Positions 25,358 to 33,198 are shown, numbered from the stretch's first letter. The stretch: DNA of 64,000 bases from Thalassobacillus sp043497085 (GCA_043497085.1 JBIEKI010000020.1); one strand, 5' to 3'. Program-made: numbers and translations. The notes: generated by a model from the letters alone, not told the origin.

Positions 25358-25532
25358 TTTACTGGACAATACTACTTTTTAGTAGACATTTCATACGGTT
25401 TACTAGACACATTCATAACTTTACTAGACACATTCATAACTTTACTAGACACTATTGAAGTTTTACTAGACAGAATCAGAAATTTTATAGACAAACACAA
25501 TATTTACTAGAATAAAAAAGCATTTACTAGAC
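25358..25532 (-). repeat. Phased 21-bp array C (9 units, core TTTACTAGAC on plus)
   Basis: Units start at 25358, 25378, 25399, 25420, 25441, 25462, 25483, 25503 and 25523. Five successive steps are 21 bp and the rest are 20. Units 25399 and 25420 are identical over all 21 bases, which is evidence for growth by tandem duplication. The array lies between the permease stop codon and its terminator. Confidence 0.9.
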
Positions 25533-25546
25533 AATAGTGCACCCTC

Positions 25547-25578
25547 GACCCCTTGGCTGACCGTCCAGGGGGTTTTTT
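25547..25578 (+). terminator. Terminator of the ABC exporter operon, after array C
   Basis: ACCCCTTGG pairs with CCAGGGGGT, followed by TTTTTT. Confidence 0.85.
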
Positions 25579-25672
25579 ATGTAAAAAATAGAGCACAAGG
25601 GTAGCAATCCAACCAATTAGGCAAAAGTCCATTACATTTTGTTGATGTAACACAAACGTAACTACATAATCA

Positions 25673-25726
25673 TTGACTGTGAATATTATATTTCATATTA
25701 TAGTTAAAAATGAAATGAATATTCCA
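25673..25726 (+). promoter_or_regulatory. Promoter and RpiR-like operators of the aminotransferase gene
   Basis: TTGACT at 25673-25678 and TATTAT at 25696-25701 are separated by 17 bp. TGAATATTATATTTCA (25680-25695) fills the spacer, and TGAAATGAATATTCCA (25711-25726) lies in the early transcript. Both resemble the TGAA-N8-TTCA palindromes bound by MurR/RpiR regulators, one of which is encoded downstream. Confidence 0.6.
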
Positions 25727-25734
25727 TAAGGGAG

Positions 25735-27120
25735 ATGTTGAAAATTACTACGGATAGTAAATCAATGATATCGGAGAACACCAGGAAATCTGCTGAACTT
25801 TTCGAAAAAGCGGGAGAAGTCATCCCGGGAGGAGTCACAGCACACATCAAGCACATCGCACCTCACCCGCTGGTCATGGAAAAAGCGAAAGGTAGTAAGC
25901 TATATGATGTCGATGGTAATGCGTACATCGACTATCTGCTTTCCTACGGAGCGCTCATCCATGGACATGGACATGAGCATGTTTACCAGGCGGTCATGAA
26001 CCAGATGCAAACCGATGGAACCACGATTTTCGGTACACCGCATAAACTGGAGATCACCATGGCGGAAAAATTGATCGACTTGTATCCGAGCATCGATATG
26101 GTGCGCTACACCAATTCCGGTCTGGAAGCAACCCTGCTGGCGATCCGGACGGCGATGGCCTATACCGGAAAAACGAAACTGGCTAAGTTCGAAGGTCACT
26201 ATCATGGTGGATATGATCAAGTGCTCCTGAGTGTCAATCCGGACCTTGGGCAGGCCGGGGAGGAAGAAGCTCCAAAGGCAGTACCGGAATCCAGCGGGAT
26301 ACCAGAATATTATGTAGAAAATACAATCATGCTGCCATTCAACGATTTGGAGAACTCCGAGCGGATTTTGCGTGAACATGCGAATGAAATTTCCGGCTTG
26401 ATTTTAGAGCCTGTTCAGGGAGGATTCATCCCGGCCACACAGGAATTCATGGACGGTATCCGGAAAATCACAGAAGAGCTGGGTATCGTATTAATTTTTG
26501 ATGAAGTGAAAACCGGCTTCCGCCTTGGATTAGGCGGCGCGCAGGAAGTGTACGGGATCGAGCCGGACCTGACGGCGCTAGGAAAAGTGCTTGGCGGCGG
26601 ATTTCCGGTCGGTGCCATTGGAGGAAAGCGGGAATTCATGATGACGACAGCAGTCGACGACAGCCGAGATATTTTGACAGCGGGGGCAGACAATACGAAC
26701 AAAAAACAATCCGTTTTCCATAGCGGCACATACAACGGCCATCCAACCGTACTTGCCGCCGGATTGGCGACTATTGAAGTGTTGGAACAGCAAGGAACGA
26801 TGGATGAATTATTTAATAAAACGCAGGATCTGCGCAATAAATTAGAGGCGGTTTATCAAAAACATGGGCTGACTATGCAGACAGTCGGAACAGGAAGCAT
26901 CTTTAATATCATTTTGACAGATACGCCAATTTACAATTACCGAGACATGGATCAGCACGATGCCGATTTAAGAAAAGAAATCGATTATGAATTACTGAAG
27001 CTTGGCATCTATACAAAACCGATGAACCGCTATTCAATGTCGACGGTACACACCGAAGAAGATATCCAGCGTACCGTCGATGCGCATGACGAAGCGATTC
27101 GACGCGTTTTGAATAACTAA
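25735..27120 (+). CDS. Class III aminotransferase, glutamate-1-semialdehyde aminomutase-like
   Basis: This 461-residue PLP enzyme resembles HemL/GsaB: EKAGEVIPGGVTAHIKHIAP at the start, YTNSGLEATLLAIRTAMAYT, KFEGHYHGGYDQ, LIFDEVKTGFRLGLGGAQ, and the PLP lysine in LTALGKVLGGGFPVGAIGG (near 285). It is longer than usual GsaB, with an inserted acidic segment near 180 (GQAGEEEAPKAVPE). With an RpiR-type regulator next door, a catabolic aminotransferase is as likely as a heme enzyme. The ATG directly follows GGGAG (0 nt), so a start at TTG 25738 or ATG 25765 is possible. Confidence 0.8.
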   Translation: MLKITTDSKSMISENTRKSAELFEKAGEVIPGGVTAHIKHIAPHPLVMEKAKGSKLYDVDGNAYIDYLLSYGALIHGHGHEHVYQAVMNQMQTDGTTIFGTPHKLEITMAEKLIDLYPSIDMVRYTNSGLEATLLAIRTAMAYTGKTKLAKFEGHYHGGYDQVLLSVNPDLGQAGEEEAPKAVPESSGIPEYYVENTIMLPFNDLENSERILREHANEISGLILEPVQGGFIPATQEFMDGIRKITEELGIVLIFDEVKTGFRLGLGGAQEVYGIEPDLTALGKVLGGGFPVGAIGGKREFMMTTAVDDSRDILTAGADNTNKKQSVFHSGTYNGHPTVLAAGLATIEVLEQQGTMDELFNKTQDLRNKLEAVYQKHGLTMQTVGTGSIFNIILTDTPIYNYRDMDQHDADLRKEIDYELLKLGIYTKPMNRYSMSTVHTEEDIQRTVDAHDEAIRRVLNN

Positions 27121-27127
27121 GCAGTCA

Positions 27128-27163
27128 GGGGCGAATCAATACATCCATTGGTTCGCCCTTTTA
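27128..27163 (+). terminator. Terminator after the aminotransferase gene
   Basis: GGGCGAATC pairs with GGTTCGCCC (one G-U pair), followed by TTTT. Confidence 0.8.
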
Positions 27164-27216
27164 GCTTGCAGTTCCCATAAGATAAAATTAATCTGAACGA
27201 AGGAAGGAGTGCTGGA

Positions 27217-28077
27217 ATGATGGAAAATGTCTATCAACAAATCGCCGGAAAAATGAGTGGGATGAGCAAGTCACACGTCCGGATTGCTACATATATTTTA
27301 GAGAACCAGACAACGGCTCCGTTTTTGACCGTCGGTAAATTGGCGAAAATGGCGGGAGTCGGCGACGCTACCGTCGTCCGGTTTGCGACCACACTTGGCT
27401 ATTCCGGTTATGCGGAGATGCAGCAATTCATGCAAAGTTCCGTGCAGAAGCAGCTGACCACTACGGAGCGGCTGAAGATGTCAGAAGAAGTGTATGATAA
27501 AAAATCTTCCGGCGTCTATGAAGTTTTCCAGGATGATATCTCGAACATCCAGGCGACGATGGAGAAAATGGATGAACAAGCATTCCATCAGGCGGTGGAT
27601 TCTCTGGTACGGGCCAGAAAAGTTTACATCATCGCCAATCGCAGTGCCACCTCGCTCGGGGTGTTTTTGCACTATTACCTGAACATTATCCTGAAAAATT
27701 CGGAATTGCTCCAGTCGGTGGAAGCCTCTGCTGAAAAATTGTCCGACCTGGAAGAAGAGGACGTTGTCATCGGCATCAGTTTTTCCAGGTATACGAAAAG
27801 TACGATTCAAATGTTCAGCTATGCCAGGGAAAAGAAGGCTGCCACCATTGCGATCACCGATAATTTATTATCGCCGCTTGTCCCTCATGCGGATATCCCG
27901 CTGGCTGCCTCCAGCCAGATGCCGAGTCTGATCGACTCATTTGTGGCTCCGCTCAGCCTGATTAATGCATTAATTACATTTGTCGGGAAAGAAAAGCAAG
28001 TGGACATTCATGAGCGGCTCGACGTTCTGGAAGGAATCTGGGATCATTTTGGAGTATTTGATAACTGGAACAAATAA
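27217..28077 (+). CDS. MurR/RpiR family transcriptional regulator
   Basis: This 286-residue regulator has an N-terminal helix-turn-helix (FLTVGKLAKMAGVGDATVVR, near 40-60) and a C-terminal SIS sugar-phosphate-binding domain (ARKVYIIANRSATSLGVFL; VVIGISFSRYTKSTIQM; AATIAITDN). Such proteins sense phosphosugars or amino-acid derivatives. AAGGAG lies 7 nt before the ATG. It probably controls the upstream aminotransferase gene, whose promoter has two TGAA-N8-TTCA-like palindromes. Confidence 0.9.
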   Translation: MMENVYQQIAGKMSGMSKSHVRIATYILENQTTAPFLTVGKLAKMAGVGDATVVRFATTLGYSGYAEMQQFMQSSVQKQLTTTERLKMSEEVYDKKSSGVYEVFQDDISNIQATMEKMDEQAFHQAVDSLVRARKVYIIANRSATSLGVFLHYYLNIILKNSELLQSVEASAEKLSDLEEEDVVIGISFSRYTKSTIQMFSYAREKKAATIAITDNLLSPLVPHADIPLAASSQMPSLIDSFVAPLSLINALITFVGKEKQVDIHERLDVLEGIWDHFGVFDNWNK

Positions 28078-28099
28078 CAGAATTCTAGGGGGATGGAAA

Positions 28100-28621
28100 G
28101 TGAGAAAAGTAGAAGTTGTCGACTATAATAAGCGCTGGCCGGAGGAATTTAAGAAGGAAGCGGAGAGCCTGCAGGATATAATGGGAAGCATGCTCATGTA
28201 TATCCATCATATTGGAAGTACATCTGTAGCAGGTCTTTCGGCAAAACCGGTGATTGATATCATGCCGGTCGTAAAAAAGATTGAGCAGGTGGATCAGTTT
28301 AACGAAGCGATGGAAGCGATTGGCTATGAGGCGAAAGGGGAGCTTGGGATTCCCGGACGTCGTTATTTTAGAAAAGGGGGAGACGATCGGACGCATCATG
28401 TCCATGTCTTTCAGGAAGGAAGTCCGGATATTGAACGGCACCTGGCCTTTCGGGATTACCTGCGGGTCCATCCTGAGGAAGCGAAAGCATATGGCCAATT
28501 AAAAACAGAGCTGGCGAGAAAATTCCCAAACGATATCGAAGCGTATATGGACGGTAAAGACCCATTCATCAAAGATAGAGAGCGTCGGGCACTTGTCTGG
28601 TATAAAAAGCAGCAGCAATAA
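28100..28621 (+). CDS. GrpB/UPF0157 family protein
   Basis: This 173-residue protein is of the GrpB family, a nucleotidyltransferase-like fold of unknown activity. Its motifs are VEVVDYNKRWPEEFKKEAES, IHHIGSTSVAGLSAKPVIDI (near 38) and DDRTHHVHVFQ, with a C-terminal ERHLAFRDYLRVHPE. The GTG at 28100, after AGGGGGA, gives the family-typical N-terminus; the upstream in-frame extension is not needed. It lies 22 nt after the RpiR gene. Confidence 0.88.
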   Translation: MRKVEVVDYNKRWPEEFKKEAESLQDIMGSMLMYIHHIGSTSVAGLSAKPVIDIMPVVKKIEQVDQFNEAMEAIGYEAKGELGIPGRRYFRKGGDDRTHHVHVFQEGSPDIERHLAFRDYLRVHPEEAKAYGQLKTELARKFPNDIEAYMDGKDPFIKDRERRALVWYKKQQQ

Positions 28622-28635
28622 ATACAAGGAGGCGC

Positions 28636-28674
28636 ATGAAAATCTCTGTCATGTCGTTAAAAACATACATGTAG
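28636..28674 (+). other. Twelve-codon mini-ORF with strong ribosome binding site
   Basis: AAGGAGG at 28626-28632 precedes an ATG at 28636 that reads MKISVMSLKTYM and stops at TAG. Spacing is tight (3 nt). It could be a leader peptide in the transcript leading to the arrest-peptide gene. Confidence 0.3.
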
Positions 28675-28701
28675 TACGATAGCCAGGAGGGAGGAAAAAA
28701 G

Positions 28702-28737
28702 TTGAAACCTCTATGGCTGTTCGCCCGTACATACTAG
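28702..28737 (+). other. Eleven-codon mini-ORF with strong ribosome binding site
   Basis: AGGGAGG lies before a TTG at 28702 that reads MKPLWLFARTY and stops at TAG 28735. With the preceding mini-ORF it forms a pair of tiny coding units ahead of the MifM-like gene. Confidence 0.3.
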
Positions 28738-28767
28738 TAAGCGTCTAACAAGGAAGGAGGAAGCAGC

Positions 28768-29058
28768 GTGTTTGAAATCTTATTTGATCTCCCGTTAAAT
28801 TTGCATATCTATGCCTTGGTTATGGCTGCACTGCTGCCGATCTCCTTCCATGTTTTTAGCCATTATTTTGAAGGCTCTTACTTAAAAGGGTTAGCCTTTG
28901 AAACAGACACCGGCTTTGAACGGCCGATCGCCAAGGGGGACTTGTTCTGTCCTGACTTACTAAAAGATACACAAGTGGTTATCATCACAAAGTGTGTCAA
29001 ACGAAAAGAAGCTCCTGATGGCGATCAGGACGACCATCCTATCCTTCTCATACCATAG
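28768..29058 (+). CDS. MifM-like membrane arrest peptide upstream of yidC (candidate)
   Basis: This 96-residue protein has one N-terminal transmembrane segment (about residues 11-30) and a polar C-terminal tail, VVIITKCVKRKEAPDGDQDD then HPILLIP. Length, topology, position immediately before a YidC-type insertase gene and an acidic stretch near the C-terminus all recall MifM of B. subtilis, which monitors insertase activity by stalling during its own translation. The last codons form an 11-bp helix with the yidC Shine-Dalgarno (see the 29042-29080 feature). The start is GTG, 7 nt after AAGGAGG. Sequence identity to MifM is low as far as I can recall it, so the function rests on architecture. 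Confidence 0.65.
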   Translation: MFEILFDLPLNLHIYALVMAALLPISFHVFSHYFEGSYLKGLAFETDTGFERPIAKGDLFCPDLLKDTQVVIITKCVKRKEAPDGDQDDHPILLIP

Positions 29059-29080
29059 ATTTTAAAATTTGTGAGGAGGA
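29042..29080 (+). promoter_or_regulatory. Hairpin sequestering the yidC ribosome binding site
   Basis: TCCTTCTCATA (29042-29052, inside the last codons of the leader gene) pairs with TGTGAGGAGGA (29070-29080): 11 bp, including two G-U pairs, with a 17-nt loop. The 3' arm is the yidC Shine-Dalgarno. A ribosome paused near the DDHP codons would cover the 5' arm and free the site. Confidence 0.7.
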
Positions 29081-29085
29081 GTAGC

Positions 29086-29853
29086 GTGAAACGTTTGGTG
29101 TTATTAGGAAGCTTATTGATGATGGTGTTAAGTGGATGTTCAGGAAGCGGGGAAGCCGGAAGGGCTTTCCTCAGGAATACTTTCGTTGATCCATTCACTT
29201 TTTTGATTGAAAACACAGCAGTTCTGTTTGACGGCAGTTTTGGCATCGCCATTGTATTGATTACGATTCTGATTCGATTGGTGCTTATGCCTTTTACGTT
29301 GAATCAATATAAAAACCAGCAGCATATGAAAGAGAAAATGAGCGTGATGCAGCCGGAGATGAAAATCATCCAGGAGAAAATAAAGGAAACAGATAAACGG
29401 GAAGAACAGCTGAAACTGCAGCAGGAAATGATGGAGCTTTATAAGAAACATGGCGTCAATCCCATGGCCATAGGCTGTCTGCCACTCCTGATTCAAATGC
29501 CGGTTCTGATGGGGTTTTATTATGCGATTCAAAGCTCTGAGGAAATTGCATCGCATTCTTTTCTCTGGTTCAGTCTGGGCGGACCGGATATTCCTTTGGC
29601 ATTGATTGCCGGTGCTATTTATTATTTCCAGTTCAAAGTGCAGCAAAAAATGATGCCGGTTGATCCAGCGAATAATAATCCGTTGATGCGCTGGATGGGG
29701 TTGATTTCACCGGTAATGATTCTGGTGATTTCCTTTAATATGCCAGCCGCACTGCCATTGTACTGGTCTGTCGGAGGATTGTTCCTGATGGTGCAAACTT
29801 GGCTTGCCGGAAACATGGGCCTTCGCAGTTCTAAAGCAGCGAATCAAGAATAA
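29086..29853 (+). CDS. yidC: YidC/Oxa1 family membrane protein insertase
   Basis: This 255-residue insertase has a lipoprotein signal (LLMMVLSGCSG; Cys about residue 18) and the usual five membrane segments. The conserved groove arginine is in ILIRLVLMPFTLNQYKNQQ, a cytoplasmic charged hairpin spans KMSVMQPEMKIIQEKIKETD, and NPMAIGCLPLLIQMPVLMGF follows. It inserts membrane proteins with or without SecYEG. The GTG at 29086 is 5 nt after GAGGAGGA, and that site is paired to the end of the preceding gene. Given that leader it is probably the regulated YidC2 (YqjG) type rather than SpoIIIJ. Confidence 0.93.
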   Translation: MKRLVLLGSLLMMVLSGCSGSGEAGRAFLRNTFVDPFTFLIENTAVLFDGSFGIAIVLITILIRLVLMPFTLNQYKNQQHMKEKMSVMQPEMKIIQEKIKETDKREEQLKLQQEMMELYKKHGVNPMAIGCLPLLIQMPVLMGFYYAIQSSEEIASHSFLWFSLGGPDIPLALIAGAIYYFQFKVQQKMMPVDPANNNPLMRWMGLISPVMILVISFNMPAALPLYWSVGGLFLMVQTWLAGNMGLRSSKAANQE

Positions 29854-29867
29854 CCATGGTTGAAAAG

Positions 29868-29897
29868 AGGCACGTTCCTAACAGAACGTGCCTTTTT
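29868..29897 (+). terminator. Terminator after yidC
   Basis: AGGCACGTTC pairs perfectly with GAACGTGCCT, followed by TTTTT. Confidence 0.9.
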
Positions 29898-29918
29898 GGC
29901 AAAAAGGGGGTAGTACCA

Positions 29919-30134
29919 ATGGTAAAAGGATTAATTTACACCATCAGCCTGTTCACTTTATCGGTGTTATTATTCTATATTGTCAACCAGGCCTTATATG
30001 CGGAAGCTTCAACTATCGCTTTTTTCCTGGCCATGATCGTCAGTCACTTGATTTTGGAAAAGAATCAATGGTTCATCGAGGTACTGGCAAAGGAGATCAC
30101 CGCTTCAAAAACCAACGAATGGGAAGGTGAATGA
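29919..30134 (+). CDS. Small membrane protein, unknown
   Basis: This protein of about 71 residues has two hydrophobic segments (about 3-22 and 30-47) and a short charged tail (KEITASKTNEWEGE). I recognise no family. ATG 29919 is used because AAAGGGGG lies 8 nt before it; the longer upstream frame runs through the yidC terminator. It overlaps the next gene by four bases (ATGA), so the two are coupled. Confidence 0.7.
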   Translation: MVKGLIYTISLFTLSVLLFYIVNQALYAEASTIAFFLAMIVSHLILEKNQWFIEVLAKEITASKTNEWEGE

Positions 30135-30358
30135 TTATGTGGTTGTTTTTAGGATTATTAGCCTTGTTAGCCTCGCCAATAGTTATTATGTTGATCCGCG
30201 AAAAATTCGGGTGGGACACGAACCGGTTTTACGGGGATGAACTGAAAAAGGATAAGTATACCGTAAAAGATGAGGCTTATGATAAGAGCGCGAAACAGAT
30301 GAGCGGCCATGATTTCGGAGGAAGCAATCATAATCATGAGGGCGACGGCTTTCATTAA
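30131..30358 (+). CDS. Small membrane-anchored protein with His-rich tail
   Basis: This 75-residue protein has one N-terminal membrane helix (about 3-22) and a soluble, charged tail that ends in SNHNHEGDGFH. The clustered His and acidic residues could bind metal. The family is unknown to me. The start overlaps the stop of the preceding small membrane protein gene (ATGA), so they form a two-gene unit downstream of yidC. Confidence 0.7.
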   Translation: MIMWLFLGLLALLASPIVIMLIREKFGWDTNRFYGDELKKDKYTVKDEAYDKSAKQMSGHDFGGSNHNHEGDGFH

Positions 30359-30396
30359 AGATTGCACCTCCGAGAACCTAAGTTTCCATAAGAAAA

Positions 30397-31461
30397 TTAT
30401 GTTAACTCAACCTTGAATTTTTCAAGCAAATCTTTAAAAGCAGGTCGTTCATTACCGTCACGTCCTGTCACGTGTTCTGCGGTCACTAAAGAATTCAATA
30501 CCGCTTCTTCTGTCGCTTCTCCAATTGCACGGAAAGCTGTGTCGATATCCTCTTCGTGAATCGTAGATATGGTAAGCGGCTGAGCAGGTTTATCGTGCGG
30601 TATTTTTGTAGCTGTGGAAAAACCAAGTACGATATCACCACTGCCATGGCCGATGATCGCTCCTGTCCGGGACAGCCCGGTGACCGACCGTTTGAGTATC
30701 CGGTTGAGCTGCCGTTCTGATACCGGGAGATCCGTCGCGACAATTACCATCACCGATCCTTTGTCTTTTTGTTCCCAGGAATCGAGGAGAGCCTGCTTCA
30801 ACTCCTGGCCGACGGGTTTTCCATTCACACGCAGGTCGCTCAGCATTCCGAAGTTCGTTAAAACAAGCACCCCCATCGTATATACCCCATGATCATACTC
30901 CATCAGTCGCGATGCCGAACCAATGCCGCCTTTCAGTGAATAACAAAGCATTCCCCGGCCGGCACCGACAGCTCCTTCTTCAAATTCAGCAGCAGTATGC
31001 TTAAGTGCTTCTAAGACATGTTCTTTCTGAACAGCCTGGGCATGGATATCATTCAAAAACATATCGTTGCATTCGCCGATGGCTGGATTGACCGTGCCGG
31101 TCGTTCGACCGATTTCCGGGTTCTGTTTCATCGTATCTGCAATTAACGCATCCGCAGCTATACCGACACTTGCTGTGTTGGTCAATACAATTGGCGTTTC
31201 AAGCGTCCCGAGCTCATTGATCTGGATGGTTCCAATCGTTTTTCCAAACCCGTTGATGACGTGGCTTGCAGCGATCAATTTTTCTTTGAAGATGTTGCCC
31301 TGGTGGGGGAGTATGGCGGTCACCCCTGTCTGTATAGCTTGATCGCTCAATGTCACGTGGCCTACTGTAACGCCAGCGACATCTGTAATTGCATTGAGCG
31401 ATCCAGTATTCAATCGTCCGATTTTCACGCCATAATCGGCTATTCTTTTTTGCTCATACAT
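30397..31461 (-). CDS. P1 family peptidase (DmpA-like aminopeptidase/esterase)
   Basis: This 354-residue enzyme of the P1/S58 family matures by self-cleavage before a nucleophilic residue. Visible motifs are ITDVAGVTVGHVTL at the N-terminus, GRTTGTVNPAIGECND (near 120), the likely cleavage region SLKGGIGSASRLMEY (near 180) and a C-terminal HGSGDIVLGFSTATKIPH. Relatives are aminopeptidases with L- or D-residue specificity. ATG 31461 is 6 nt from AAGGTG; the in-frame GTG 31470 overlaps that site. Confidence 0.9.
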   Translation of the reverse strand: MYEQKRIADYGVKIGRLNTGSLNAITDVAGVTVGHVTLSDQAIQTGVTAILPHQGNIFKEKLIAASHVINGFGKTIGTIQINELGTLETPIVLTNTASVGIAADALIADTMKQNPEIGRTTGTVNPAIGECNDMFLNDIHAQAVQKEHVLEALKHTAAEFEEGAVGAGRGMLCYSLKGGIGSASRLMEYDHGVYTMGVLVLTNFGMLSDLRVNGKPVGQELKQALLDSWEQKDKGSVMVIVATDLPVSERQLNRILKRSVTGLSRTGAIIGHGSGDIVLGFSTATKIPHDKPAQPLTISTIHEEDIDTAFRAIGEATEEAVLNSLVTAEHVTGRDGNERPAFKDLLEKFKVELT

Positions 31462-31543
31462 AAAAAACACCTTGCTTTCTATTAAACAATTTCATTCATT
31501 GTATCACTATTTTTATTTATGCACCGTACGGGAGGTTAGTCAA

Positions 31544-31768
31544 ATGATAGTAAGAAAAACGGTCGCCATTATCAATGCGATCCTCACCGGCATCGTAGTT
31601 ATCTTGATTTCTACCTTTTTCGCTTCTGGTGGAATAGGAGAAAATTATACCGATCAAACGTTTGTCGCTCCAGAATTTTTTGCAATTCTTTTTATTTGGG
31701 GAATAGGAGCCTTGTTGGTTGTATGGATGTTTTTAAAAATTCGTTATACCTGTTCATTTTATCACTGA
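31544..31768 (+). CDS. Small membrane protein, frameshifted at a UUUAAAA site
   Basis: The zero frame encodes 74 residues with two membrane helices (IINAILTGIVVILISTFF; FFAILFIWGIGALLVVWMFL) and then a short nonsense tail. In the -1 frame after 31738 the sequence continues as a third convincing helix (SLYLFILSLIITWVSIPVGI) to a TGA at 31834-31836, giving 97 residues. The switch point T TTA AAA (31732-31738) is an in-phase -1 slippery heptamer. It may be programmed frameshifting or a recent indel. The family is unknown. GGGAGG precedes the ATG. Confidence 0.65.
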   Translation: MIVRKTVAIINAILTGIVVILISTFFASGGIGENYTDQTFVAPEFFAILFIWGIGALLVVWMFLKIRYTCSFYH

Positions 31769-31914
31769 TCATCACGTGGGTGTCTATCCCGGTGGGCATT
31801 AAACTGGCTCAATACCTTGCGTATATTTTTGCTTGATTCAGAATTTTTTCATCTTTTATCCCAGTAAAGCTTTAAATTATTATCGATTAGGCGTACAATG
31901 GATAATAATCTCAA

Positions 31915-31942
31915 ACCTCCACCTGGCTGGGGGTACTTTTTT
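31915..31942 (+). terminator. Terminator-like hairpin upstream of ilvE
   Basis: ACCTCCA pairs with TGGGGGT (one G-U pair), then ACTTTTTT. It lies 49 bases before ilvE, so it either ends the small-protein transcript or attenuates ilvE. Confidence 0.6.
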
Positions 31943-31990
31943 ACCCAAATTACTTACTAAACTAATCTAATCGCATAAGGAGTCATGAAC

Positions 31991-33061
31991 ATGAAGAATA
32001 ACAAGCTTACTATCGTAGAGAGTAAAACTAAGCAGCAAAAGCCGAATACGGACCAGATTCCATTTGGCCGGACCTTCACCGATCACATGTTTGTTATGGA
32101 TTACCATGAAGAGAGAGGCTGGTATGAGCCGCGCATCGTACCATACGAGCCGTTGACGCTCGATCCTGCTGCAATGATTTTCCATTATGGGCAGACAGTT
32201 TTTGAAGGGTTAAAGGCCTATCGTTCTGGAGACCGCGTGCTTTTGTTCCGTCCGGAAAAGAACCTGGAACGGTTGAATCGATCCAGCGACCGACTGAGCA
32301 TCCCCCCAATCGATGAAGAAGAAGTAATGGGGTACCTGGAAGAACTGATCAGCCTGGAAAAAGACTGGGTGCCGGACACCCCGGGCACTTCTTTATATAT
32401 TCGCCCGTTCATTATCGGTACGGAGCCGAATCTATCGGTTGCTCCATCAAAAACATATAAACTGATGATCATTTTATCCCCGGTCGGATCCTATTTTTCA
32501 GGCGGTTTGACCCCTGTAAAAATCCGCGTTGAAGATAAGTTCACGCGTGCCGTTAAAGGCGGAACAGGTATGGCGAAGACAGCCGGAAACTATTCCGCTG
32601 CCTACCAGGCACAAAAGCAGGCCTATCAGGAAGGAAAAGCCGATGTACTTTGGCTCGATGGCGTCGAAAAGCGGTATATCGAGGAAGTCGGCAGTATGAA
32701 CATTTTCTTTAAAATCAACGGAGAAGTCGTGACCCCTGCATTGAGCGGAAGTATCCTGCAGGGGATTACGAGAATGTCAGTTATCGAACTGTTGGAAAAG
32801 TGGGAGATTCCTGTCACGGAACGAAGAATTTCTATTGAAGAGCTCTACCAATATTACGAAGAAGGTGTACTGGAAGAAGCGTTCGGAACTGGTACCGCCG
32901 CTGTCATCTCCCCGGTTGGTGAGTTGAACTGGCTTGGCAAGGAAATGGTGATCAACAACCACGAAATCGGCGAGCTTTCGCAAAAACTATATGATACGAT
33001 TACTGGCATCCAAACTGGCAAACTGGAAGATACCCCGGGTTGGACAGTTGAAGTAAAATAA
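31991..33061 (+). CDS. ilvE: Branched-chain amino acid aminotransferase
   Basis: This 356-residue class IV PLP aminotransferase interconverts leucine, isoleucine or valine and their 2-oxo acids. Motifs are FGRTFTDHMFVMDY, PAAMIFHYGQTVFEGLKAYR, the PLP lysine in GGTGMAKTAGNYSAAYQAQ (near 200), and EEAFGTGTAAVISPVG (near 298). The length is that of the large bacterial/eukaryotic BCAT group, as in B. subtilis YbgE/YwaA. ATG 31991 is 8 nt after AAGGAG; ATG 31985 is too close. It is a single gene with a terminator-like hairpin in its leader. Confidence 0.94.
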   Translation: MKNNKLTIVESKTKQQKPNTDQIPFGRTFTDHMFVMDYHEERGWYEPRIVPYEPLTLDPAAMIFHYGQTVFEGLKAYRSGDRVLLFRPEKNLERLNRSSDRLSIPPIDEEEVMGYLEELISLEKDWVPDTPGTSLYIRPFIIGTEPNLSVAPSKTYKLMIILSPVGSYFSGGLTPVKIRVEDKFTRAVKGGTGMAKTAGNYSAAYQAQKQAYQEGKADVLWLDGVEKRYIEEVGSMNIFFKINGEVVTPALSGSILQGITRMSVIELLEKWEIPVTERRISIEELYQYYEEGVLEEAFGTGTAAVISPVGELNWLGKEMVINNHEIGELSQKLYDTITGIQTGKLEDTPGWTVEVK

Positions 33062-33065
33062 ATAA

Positions 33066-33106
33066 AAAAGCTCCTCCTTTTCAACTAGAAAGGGAGGAGC
33101 TTTTTG
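33066..33106 (+). terminator. Terminator after ilvE
   Basis: AAAAAGCTCCTCC pairs with GGAGGAGCTTTTT. Confidence 0.92.
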
Positions 33107-33198
33107 GGTTAGGACTGAGGCTAGCTAGACCCATCACTTCTACTATTATTCCTTTCTGGAAATCTGACGTACTCTTTAAGAAGGCTCATAAAATCTGA

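Noticed and set aside
31855..31980. T-box leader upstream of ilvE
   Set aside because: No AGGGTGG-ACCGCG-type antiterminator sequence was found, only a short terminator-like hairpin.
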